26,644 nucleotides of DNA from Schoenoplectus triqueter (lineage: Eukaryota > Streptophyta > Magnoliopsida > Poales > Cyperaceae), in contig CAXKVV010001005.1 of assembly GCA_964058805.1 (NCBI GenBank), positions 1 to 26,644 of the forward strand, given 5' to 3'. The notes beneath the pieces were generated by a model that was given only the letters and a program-made list of their open reading frames with translations, was not told the DNA's origin and searched no databases. Positions 10,360 to 18,079 of this stretch are shown here, piece after piece; positions within the stretch are counted from its first letter, which is position 1, and every line of letters begins with the position of its first letter. A program made the position numbers and the translations under genes.

Positions 10360-10830
10360 TAAGCAGGCGGCAGGTAGGCGCCGCATGTCGCGACTCACTC
10401 CCTCGCGCCACAGGACACAGAGGTCCGACGCGTGTGATTTTCTACTGCGCCTCATGGCCCCCACACTGAGCTACACACCTCTCGCTTTTCCGCCAGACCT
10501 ATCCGTATCCGGCGGATCCCTGCGGCCGCCAGACCTATCCGTATCCGTGTTTTCACTCGCTTTCAAAAATACTGCCCAAGACGCGGCGCTGGCTGAAAAT
10601 AAACCTAGGCAGAGAAATGCTCGAATTTACGGAACACTGCCACACCATGTTGTGACATTAATGTCCTCGCGTAACTGCCAACGACCACGTTTATTTTCGA
10701 GGTTATTTCCGTCCATGTCGTGGCCCGCACTACCTATTGGAGAAAGGGGCAACAGCAGGCGACGCGGGGGCTCAGATCGCAGACGAAAAACCAGTGTTAA
10801 GTGACGAAAACACCCATGAGAATCCAACAG
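10360..10830. other. GC-rich island with unrecognised open frames
   Basis: GC content is much higher here than in the flanks, and a 203-codon plus-strand frame (10193-10804) and a 66-codon minus-strand frame (10627-10827) cross it. The long frame begins in AT-rich DNA 170 bp before the island and its protein is Arg/Pro/Ser-rich with no domain I know. Long frames arise easily in GC-rich DNA, so I do not call a gene. It lies about 0.5 kb beyond the ERF stop codon. It could be an unmethylated regulatory patch, an exon fragment, or a real orphan gene. Confidence 0.3.
10491..10547. repeat. 21-bp direct repeat pair
   Basis: Two identical 21-bp copies (10491-10511 and 10527-10547), beginning CGCCAGACCTATCCGTATCC, with a 36-bp period inside the GC-rich island. 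They produce the repeated PDLSVS peptide of the overlapping frame. Confidence 0.9.
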
Positions 10831-11005
10831 GCGCTGGTGGCATTAATTACTATTCACGAGGTCGCTTCCGTAATTAAGGGAAGGAAGCAGGGGTAGTTTT
10901 GTTTGCATGTTTTGATAAAGCGTGGCGTCGGCCGTCAAGTTGCGAAGGGGTCACCGATGGCGACAATTGAACGACTTTGTGAGCCCAGCTATAAATGTTA
11001 TTGTT

Positions 11006-11011
11006 TTTATT
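11006..11011 (-). terminator. Candidate polyadenylation signal for ERF gene
   Basis: AATAAA on the minus strand about 330 bases beyond the ERF stop codon, followed by AT-rich sequence. A plausible 3' end, not proven. Confidence 0.3.
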
Positions 11012-11343
11012 CCACAGTGAGGGTTTTTCATGTGCTAAAAGTGATTGATTATATGATCTTTTCTCACATCTGGATTTTAAGTTTCGAGTGGATAGAATGC
11101 ATTTTAATTTAAAATTGGAAAAACGGATTTCAACGGCAAGATACTAATCTCTTTTATAGCAATCAGGGACTGTATGTACAATCAGCCATGGCCCAAGAAG
11201 GCATCTTCGTAGATGAGACATGAGAGATCCTTCGAAAAACAGAAAGAAAGAAGACAGAAGAACGAAGAAAATTCATAACATCAAATAAAAAAATAAACTA
11301 AACATTAAAAGCTCATCCGATCTAAGAGAGATAATCCCGACCG

Positions 11344-11877
11344 TCAGATCTCAAGCGGGGCTGGAAGGTTGAGATCGATCAAGAGGCCTTTCTTCTCCGA
11401 TTCAACACCACCGGGTGGTCTCAGAGCCAGATCAGCTCCATCCATCCTCCACGTGTACATACCCCAACCGAAGGGCGCCGGCGGAGGAGGCGGAGGAACG
11501 GCTACCTCGTCGGAGGGGTAGAGGAAGTTCGTCTTGGCCTTGGGGCCTCGGAGGGAGCGCGCCGCCTCGTCGTAGGCCCGAGCGGCTTCCTCAGCAGTGT
11601 CAAAGGTGCCGAGCCACTTGCGAGTCTTCTTCCATGGGTCCCGTATCTCAGCTGCGAAACGGCCCCACGGCCGCTTGCGAACGCCTCTGAAGTGCGGCGT
11701 CGTCGGCGCCTGCGGAGGTGAAAGTGTGTCGCCAGAGGGGGTGGTCTGGCGTCGGAGAGCCTCTACTGCCATTGCTGATAGACTACAGGCGTAAAGCTTC
11801 TCTTTCTTCTTTGGTTTTGGGTTCATTTGCGTGACTAGGAAGTGGGATTGTTTTTTTCGGCGAGCAGAAGGAGGCAT
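11344..11877 (-). CDS. AP2/ERF transcription factor with C-terminal EAR-type motif (group VIII-like)
   Basis: Single-exon frame of 177 codons. Residues about 62-119 form one complete AP2/ERF domain: [19 protein letters not shown], then a [20 protein letters not shown] block and KTNF. AAEIRD carries the Ala and Asp that mark the ERF rather than DREB type, so GCC-box DNA is the expected target. Before it lies a basic stretch (KPKKKEK, residues 21-27) that could be a nuclear signal. After it come a proline run and a C-terminal [10 protein letters not shown] (165-174), an EAR-type repression motif that in related ERFs recruits TOPLESS co-repressors. One AP2 domain plus a terminal DLNLP motif fits ERF group VIII repressors such as the AtERF3/AtERF4 class. 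The first ATG overlaps a TATA-like motif, so Met18 (11826) or Met36 (11772, in a good plant context, GCAATGGCAG) may be the real start; the latter gives 142 residues. Overlapping plus-strand frames are shadows. Confidence 0.95.
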   Translation of the reverse strand: MPPSARRKKQSHFLVTQMNPKPKKKEKLYACSLSAMAVEALRRQTTPSGDTLSPPQAPTTPHFRGVRKRPWGRFAAEIRDPWKKTRKWLGTFDTAEEAARAYDEAARSLRGPKAKTNFLYPSDEVAVPPPPPPAPFGWGMYTWRMDGADLALRPPGGVESEKKGLLIDLNLPAPLEI

Positions 11878-11882
11878 ATATA
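11876..11882 (-). promoter_or_regulatory. TATA-like box overlapping first ERF ATG
   Basis: On the minus strand TTTATATATG contains TATATAT, and its last two bases are the first two of the upstream ATG. If it serves as the TATA box, transcription would start about 30 bases downstream, past that ATG, and translation would begin at Met18 or Met36. No better TATA motif was seen just upstream; a GGATAAAAAACCC stretch lies about 35 bases further up. Confidence 0.45.
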
Positions 11883-11884
11883 AA

Positions 11885-12154
11885 GGGAATGGGGTCCTGG
11901 CAGGTTGAGGGTTTTTTATCCGACAGGATTTCTGCTTAGTGCTGGTTTATTCAATTTCTCGATGGACCTTGAGGTTCTCGCTATTTGCATATCTTCTTGG
12001 TAGCTGAGAACTTCGGGTGTTTCCCGTATATTTGATGTATTCTGATTTTTCATGTTTTTAGGAATTCAGGTGTACTTGACTAACATTGAAAACAAAAGGA
12101 AATGAAGTCTGAGCCCCAGAAAAGTCATAAATATTTGAGGTTAAATATTTCACT
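11885..12154. other. ERF upstream region
   Basis: About 270 bases between the ERF start and FB1 copy F. The AAACCCT telo-box-like sequence on the minus strand lies about 40 bases from the TATA-like motif. Otherwise no recognisable site. This is all the unique promoter DNA left before the inserted element. Confidence 0.4.
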
Positions 12155-12546
12155 GAGTAAAGATAGTTTGTGTTTAAGTTGGTAGAGGTATTATGTGATT
12201 TTAATTTAAAAAATATATTAAATTGTTTTAAAAATTTAATTTATCATACTTATTAAATTATTCATATGAAAAATTTATGAGATACAAAAATTCAGGGTGT
12301 TTTGAGTTTTCCTAATTATTTGAAAAATCAACTCTAAAAAGTAACAAAATATTTAATATTTGTACATTATTTTTAAAAATTAAAAACAATAACATTGAAA
12401 ACTCGAAACACCTCAAATTTTTGTAACTCACAATATTTTTCATATGTAAAATTTACTGAGCATTATAAAATAAAAATTTAAACGTAATTTAATATATTTT
12501 TGAGTTAAACTCACGGAAGACTCTGAAACACAGTCTATTTTTACTC
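12155..12546. mobile_element. FB1 foldback MITE, copy F (upstream of ERF)
   Basis: 392 bp, starting GAGTAAAGATAG and ending CTATTTTTACTC. It is flanked by a perfect 10-bp duplication ATATTTCACT (12145-12154 and 12547-12556). The interior is the FB1 fold: TATGAAAAATTTATGAGATA, then GTGTTTTGAGTTTTCC, mirrored on the right. The long duplication supports a Mutator-like element. Its near end is 278 bases upstream of the first ERF ATG. Confidence 0.88.
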
Positions 12547-12556
12547 ATATTTCACT

Positions 12557-13539
12557 TATCAAGTTACTATTTTGTCCGATAACTATTATTCTTTTTTGAT
12601 AATATGATGAAAAGATCAATTATTTTATTTTGAATTTTCAATGAATATAATAGCATAAAATGTTACGTTGTGTTATATACATGTATACCATCCTTAGGTG
12701 TCATGTTTTCATTTGTTTTGAAATTTAAATTATCATTATTCTAGTAAAATATGAATATTTGAATAATGTATATTGTACGGCTTACATTTTTTGGGCAGGT
12801 GTCATATTTTAATTATCTCTTTTTGAGGATATTTGATATTTATTTTCTTTACAAATATAGAGAGGATAACAAGTTGTATGCATCGTCGGAGAATTTATGA
12901 TGGTTGGATGATTATCTTCATTTTCTTTTGGTTCAATGTTAATAATGAAACCACATTATATCTCGTATAAAATTTTCATCACGTGTCACGATTTCGTTAC
13001 CTCACCGTAGAAATATATACAATTCATATGAAAATTTAATGATTACAAGTAAGAATAAACACAGAGATCTTTTTATTTTTAAATGACTTGTCACATGTTG
13101 TGCGGCAAAAGTGGTTTGTTTCTCTCACGTGTCACGTTTTAATTATCTTTCTTTTTTAACAAAATCATTCTGCACGAGATAAAAATTATATAATTTTCTT
13201 TAAATTAAAATAAGTAATATTCCGAACTACAGATTATATAATATGTAAACCATTGGTCCGATATTATGTTATAAATTCACTCTTTGTTAACTGAAATTTT
13301 ATGAATTCACTGTATTTAAAAGAATATTAATATTTCCCTTCATCCTACAAATTCAACAAACAATTAAGTTTTTTTTTGTATACTGTTGACGAATAGTTCG
13401 ACGCTATTGTTAACTTGTCAACAGTAATCCGAGCACAAATTTGTCACTGGATAATTCCAATCAAGTTCTCTGCAAATAAAATTAAGTAAAAGGTTTAGAG
13501 CGCAAAATCTTACGGATGAGACGATTAGGATTAAAATTC
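12557..13539. other. AT-rich intergenic DNA
   Basis: No gene recognised. A degenerate motif around GTGTCAYRTTTTAATTATCT appears near 12798 and 13128, with shorter relatives near 12698 and 12983, suggesting an old local duplication. Two CACGTG cores occur within these relatives. Confidence 0.45.
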
Positions 13540-13930
13540 AATCATAGTAGGAACTAGGAAGCGTGCGGTGGAATGCATGGGTGCGCATTGAATGTGAGAC
13601 TGTGTGCCGCGGTCTCGATCAAGACTCGGTCGTCTGTCGTAATAACGTAAGAATCTTGTGCAGTGAGTCGTCATTTCATGAATTGTAATGTACGATTCGG
13701 TACCCGCCACACGGATTGTCAGACGAAAGAGTCAAAGACTGCAGGTGGACAGACAGAGAGAGCGAGCGAGCGGCCCATCAGGAGGGAGTGATGCACGTGA
13801 GACCAGCACGTGACTCTCGGAGCGGAGCGGAGCATGTTGGCATTCAATTCCATCTATTTATGCTGGGACTAGGGAAACTAGATTGGATCCTTGCCAGCTC
13901 TCATGTCACTGTTCTCTGTTATTAGTCGAT
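13540..13930 (+). promoter_or_regulatory. Promoter-like island with paired G-boxes
   Basis: A GC-richer patch with two CACGTG cores 13 bp apart (13794-13799 and 13807-13812), followed by a TATTTAT motif at about 13855. The spacing is promoter-like on the plus strand. A 69-codon frame (13716-13925) crosses it but is not recognisable, and nothing coding follows before the FB1 cluster. It could be the promoter of a gene displaced by the insertions, or chance. Confidence 0.3.
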
Positions 13931-14071
13931 AATTTCAGGATTTAAAATTTCTGGAATTTGTTCCCGCTCTGTCCTTCAAATGAAGGCTGTAGATGTGAAT
14001 TTATTACCGGTTGCTTAATGACTAACAGGTTTTTCTAAATCAAATTAAGAATTTATTTTGAAAATAGAAGT

Positions 14072-14093
14072 TATATATATATATATATATATA
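14072..14093. repeat. (TA)n microsatellite
   Basis: An uninterrupted TA run immediately left of FB1 copy A, likely its target site. Confidence 0.85.
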
Positions 14094-14501
14094 GAAGATA
14101 TCGTGAGATTAAACGCACAGAGAATTTCTGCGAGGTTAACTCAAAAAGTACATCAAATCATCTCCGAATTTTAATTTATCACTCTCATTAAATTTTTTAT
14201 ATGAAAATCTTGTAGGATACAAAAATTTGAAGTGTTTTGAGTTTTTTAAGTCACAGTTTTTAATTTTTGAAAATTAACTCTAAAAATAATAATAAAATAT
14301 TCAATATTTGAACATTATTTTCAAAAATTAAAACTGGTGACTTAAAAAGCTCAAAACACTCCAAATTTTTGCATCCCAAAAAATTTTCATATAAAATTTT
14401 TAATGAGCATGATAAATTAAAATTTAAAAATGATTTGATATATTTTTTGAGTTAAGCTCACGGAAAGCCTCCGTGGGTTTAAGATCACGATATCTTTACT
14501 C
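14094..14501. mobile_element. FB1 foldback MITE, copy A
   Basis: About 408 bp, left end GAAGATATCGTGAG (a short form of GAGTAAAGATACCGTGAG) and right end CACGATATCTTTACTC. The arms pair through TATGAAAATCTTGTAGGATA and GTGTTTTGAGTTTTTTAA. The element sits between TA runs, so the duplication cannot be read. First of three head-to-tail copies. Confidence 0.85.
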
Positions 14502-14521
14502 TCTCTCTATATATATATATA

Positions 14522-14915
14522 GAGTAAAGATACCGTGAGGTTAACCTCACGGAGGTCTCCCGTAAGCTTAACTCAAAAAGTACATCAAATCATCTCAAAA
14601 TTTTAATTTATAATCCTCATTAAATTCTTTATATTAAAATCTGTTGGGATGCAAAAATTTAGAGTGTTTTAAACTTTTTAAGTCATGGTTTTTAATTTTT
14701 AAAAGTTAGCTCTAAAAATAATAATAATATATTTAATATTTGAATATCATTTTTTAAAATTAAAAACGATGACTTAAAAAATCAAAACACTACAAATTTT
14801 TGCATCTCATAAGATTTACATATAAAGAATTTAATGAGGACGATAAACTACAATTTCAAAATTATTTGATGTAATTTTTGAGTTAAATTCATGGAAGGCC
14901 TTTGATATCTTACTC
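14522..14915. mobile_element. FB1 foldback MITE, copy B
   Basis: About 394 bp, starting GAGTAAAGATACCGTGAGG and ending GATATCTTACTC. It has the same arm modules as copy A, slightly more diverged. It starts 20 bases after copy A in a shared CT/TA-repeat junction. Confidence 0.85.
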
Positions 14916-14952
14916 TCTCTATATAGAGAGAGACTCTCTCTATATAGAGAGA
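14916..14952. repeat. Doubled CTCTCTATATAGAGAG palindrome
   Basis: The junction between FB1 copies B and C contains two copies of CTCTCTATATAGAGAG, each a perfect palindrome. It looks like joined element ends (GA-rich tips) around a TATA target. Confidence 0.85.
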
Positions 14953-15354
14953 GAGTAAAGATACTGTAATCTTAAGCTCACGAAGACTTTCTGTGAGTTT
15001 AACTCAAAAAGTATATCAAATCATCTCAAAATTTTAGTTTTTTAAGTCATCATTTTTACAATGTTTTGAGATGCAAAAATTTACAATGTTTTGAGTTTTT
15101 TAAGTCATCGTTTTTAATTTTTAAAAATGATGTTCAAATATTAAATATTTTATTATTATTTTTAGAGTTGATTTTCAAAAATTAAAAATCATGAATTAAA
15201 AAGCTCAAAACACTCCAAATTTTTGCATCCCAAAAAATTTTATATATAAAATTTTTAATGAGGTTGATAAATTAAAAATTTGAGTTAATTTGATGTATTT
15301 TTTAGTTAAGTTTACGGAAGGCCTCCGTGAACTTAAACTCACGGTATCTTTACT
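14953..15354. mobile_element. FB1 foldback MITE, copy C
   Basis: About 402 bp, starting GAGTAAAGATACTG and ending GGTATCTTTACT beside a TA run. The left arm is rearranged: the GTTTTGAG...TTTTTAAGTCATC block occurs twice (near 15040 and 15090), so the arms no longer pair perfectly. Confidence 0.82.
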
Positions 15355-15712
15355 ATATATATATATAAATAGAGGAGTATCAGTTGCTTGCCTTCCTATT
15401 TCTATACTGTCATCATGTTTCTATTTTTTAAATGCTTAATAATATAATTTTTAAATTTCAATTGATAAAACAAAACTATTAAACTTACGACATATTGTCA
15501 TTACCGTCAACTGACATTCAATAAATTACACCACAATGACTTTGTTTTGTAGGAATGAAGAGCTTGGAACAACAAGTTCAGATCATGTTCGTGAATTGTA
15601 ATGCTCATTAAATATAGTGCAATTGCAGTATTTTAATGTAGTAAAAAAAAGGGAGAATTTCAACTCTCTGATACCATTAATATAACAAGTTTACTGTTTT
15701 CGGCGTAAATAA
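15355..15712. other. AT-rich spacer
   Basis: No feature recognised apart from a short TA run at its left edge. Confidence 0.5.
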
Positions 15713-15843
15713 TCAGGTGACACCTGATAGATTCATCTATATGAATATCAAACGTTATATTCAGGTGATACCTGATAGATTCATCTACATGAATATCAAA
15801 ACTTATAATCAGGTCATGTGATACCTTTTAGATTCATCAATCG
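15713..15843. repeat. 48-bp tandem repeat, about 2.7 copies
   Basis: Units start at 15713, 15761 and 15809. Each begins TCAGGTGA-like sequence with the palindrome CAGGTGAYACCTG and continues GATAGATTCATCTA; the third unit is altered and shorter. Confidence 0.88.
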
Positions 15844-15951
15844 TTGCCAAAACCGGAAAATTAATATATAGAGGGGGCGGATATTTTTTATAATGCATGC
15901 GACACGATTTGAGCGCGGGTCATTAATTTAGTTTGTAGTAGTCAATATATA

Positions 15952-16356
15952 GAGTTAGATAGCGTGGGCTTCTCACACTTTTTCTGATTTTTTATTAATT
16001 CAAAAAGTAAATTAAATTATTTTTTATTTAATATATTTATTAAATTTTTTATATAAAAATTTTATGGGATATAAAAATTTAGAGTGTTTCAAATTTTTTA
16101 AGTCATTATTTTTTAATTTTTGAAAAACAATATACAAATATTAAATATTTTAATATTATTTTTAGATTTGACTTTTTAAAAATTAGAAATAATTATTTAA
16201 GAAACTGGAAACGCCTTAAATTTTTTGTCATTTAGGTTTTTATATGAAGAATTTAATGAGCACGATAAATTAAAATTTCGATATGATTTAGTATATACTT
16301 TTTGAGTTAAGTTCACGGAAGAACTTTGTGAGTTTAAACTCATACTATCTGTATTC
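15952..16356. mobile_element. FB1 foldback MITE, copy D
   Basis: 405 bp, left end GAGTTAGATAG, right end CTATCTGTATTC. It is flanked by a perfect 9-bp duplication CAATATATA (15943-15951 and 16357-16365). It is the most diverged FB1 copy in its arms, yet the duplication is intact. Confidence 0.87.
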
Positions 16357-16365
16357 CAATATATA

Positions 16366-17094
16366 ATATTTTTTATTTATAATTTATCATTATAAATCAA
16401 TTTTTTGTATCTATATTGCTAAAAATAATAGGTTTTATAAATTTACCGGTTTTATTCACAAAAAGATCATATTTAAAGATACAAATAAAAATAAACTACA
16501 TTTGTTTACCAAAAAATATGTAATGTAGTTCATTTTTTCATTTTTATTGAACTCTTATAATTGTTTATGCATGTATAATTAGAATATAAATATATTCAAT
16601 AGTTCAAAACTTCAAATTTCTAAATTTAAGAAAAAAATAAAATGAAGTTGCTACTGTTTTGACACCAATCATTATAATCGGCATCAAATCTTTTTTCGTT
16701 TAATTAAAAAGTTAAACAAAGAATTTGAATTTAAATTATGCAAAAATATAATTTCAATATTTTTATTTTTAGAGGTCTTGAAATTTCCGGCCAAAATCAT
16801 TTTTTGAATATTCGAAAAAATGAAATTTAATTAGTGAATTTTGTATGATCACGCATCGAAAGTGAACTTTAGCAAAAATAGTTCAATTGCTTTAAGATTC
16901 TCCAAATCAGAATGTTGAGAGAAAATGAACTCTATTTATTTTTGTGTTTCCCTCTTTCTTCCGGTCTCTTCAAAATTTTAAGTTGTGGAGCAAATAAATA
17001 TGGTTCGGACGATCCTCTCCCCATTTCTTTTGTAAAGTAAATGTTAAGACATTTAACTTTCAAATATTCATGAAAAAAAGTTTCGTTTTGAGTT
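16366..17094. other. AT-rich intergenic DNA
   Basis: About 730 bp with no reading frame or repeat that I can assign. Confidence 0.5.
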
Positions 17095-17103
17095 TCAATC
17101 CTA

Positions 17104-17541
17104 CAGTTTTTAGTAATAATAAGTTTTAGTAAATTAATATTATTAAAAATAAGAGTGAGAAACGTAAAATTTTAAATATACGAATGGCACGCGCCATTGC
17201 GTATTTGAAACGCGCCACTGACAGTGGCGCGTTTCATTATTTTTGCCAAACGTGCCACTGCCAGTGGCGCGTTTTCTTATTTTTACGAAACGCGTCACTA
17301 CCAGTGGTGCGTTTGCTTCTTATATATACAAAATGCGCAGTCACTTGCGCTGGGTTTGGACGAAACGCGCCACTGCCAGCGGCGCGTTTCCTAAAAATAA
17401 TGAAACGCGCCACTGACAGTGGCGTGTTTCGTCCGCACCGCTGTCAGTGACGCGCTGCCATTCGTATATTTAAAATTTTACGTTTCTCACTCTTATTTTT
17501 AATAATATTAATTTAATAAAACTTATTATTACTAAAATCTG
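17104..17541. mobile_element. Mutator-like MITE with internal GC-rich hairpin array
   Basis: 438 bp, flanked by a perfect 9-bp duplication TCAATCCTA (17095-17103 and 17542-17550). The ends are near-identical inverted repeats of about 85 bp (left CAGTTTTTAGTAATAATAAG, right on the minus strand CAGATTTTAGTAATAATAAG). Between them lie at least five short, nearly perfect palindromes of the form GAAACGCGCCACTG-N-CAGTGGCGCGTTTC, giving GC-rich stems inside an AT-rich element. The 88-codon frame crossing it encodes only the repeat in translation. A 9-bp duplication with long inverted ends fits Mutator-like MITEs. Confidence 0.9.
17207..17430. repeat. Array of five GC-rich palindromes
   Basis: Palindromes at 17207-17235, 17248-17274, 17287-17314, 17362-17390 and 17402-17430. 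Each has 13-14-bp arms and a 1-2 base centre (A or C). Four substitutions among them (for example CGTGCC, CGTCAC) show slight divergence. A broken unit lies at about 17334-17352 and another at 17436-17461. Confidence 0.92.
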
Positions 17542-17657
17542 TCAATCCTACAACATCTGGCACGTATAACATTAACTTTATCATGGTCAAAAGTTGGTTC
17601 TATATGTATTTATTTAAAATGCTCGCCGGAAGTTGGTTCTATGTATATCTATTTATA

Positions 17658-18069
17658 AAGTAAAGATACCGTGAGCTTAAGTTTACAGAGATTTTCTGTG
17701 AGTTTAACTTAAAAAATAAATTAAATCATCTCTACATTTTAATTTATCATGCTCATTAAATTCTTTATATGAAAATCTTATGGGATGCAAAAATTTGGAG
17801 TGTTTTGTGCATTTTAACCCACCATTTTTAATTTTCTAAAATGATGTTCAAATATTAAATATATTATTATTATTATTAGAGCTGATTTTCAAAAATTAAA
17901 AACCACGACTTAAAAAACTCAAAACGCTCCAAATTTTTGCATCCCATGAGATTTACATATAAAGAATTTAATGAGAATGATAAATTAAAATTTGAAGTTA
18001 ATTTGATATATTTTTTGAGTTAAACTCACGAAAAGCCTCCGTGAGCTTAAGCTCACCGTATTTTTACTC
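17658..18069. mobile_element. FB1 foldback MITE, copy E
   Basis: 412 bp, left end AAGTAAAGATACCGTGAGC, right end GTATTTTTACTC. It is flanked by TCTATTTATA on both sides (17648-17657 and 18070-18079), a perfect 10-bp duplication. Both arms carry the CACGG/CCGTGAG tips and the GGGATGCAAAAATTTGGAG module. Confidence 0.9.
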
Positions 18070-18079
18070 TCTATTTATA

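Noticed and set aside
11415..11794. Two plus-strand frames of 91 and 65 codons
   Set aside because: Antisense shadows of the ERF coding sequence; no domain, and the minus-strand AP2 domain is intact.
17207..17430. Regularly spaced GC-rich repeats resembling a CRISPR array
   Set aside because: The genome is a plant's, the units are full palindromes at uneven spacing, and they lie within a MITE with a 9-bp TSD.
17184..17450. 88-codon frame with repeated Cys/Arg motifs, resembling a small Cys-rich protein
   Set aside because: The repeats are the GC-rich palindromes of the MITE in translation; it lies wholly inside a transposon with a perfect TSD.
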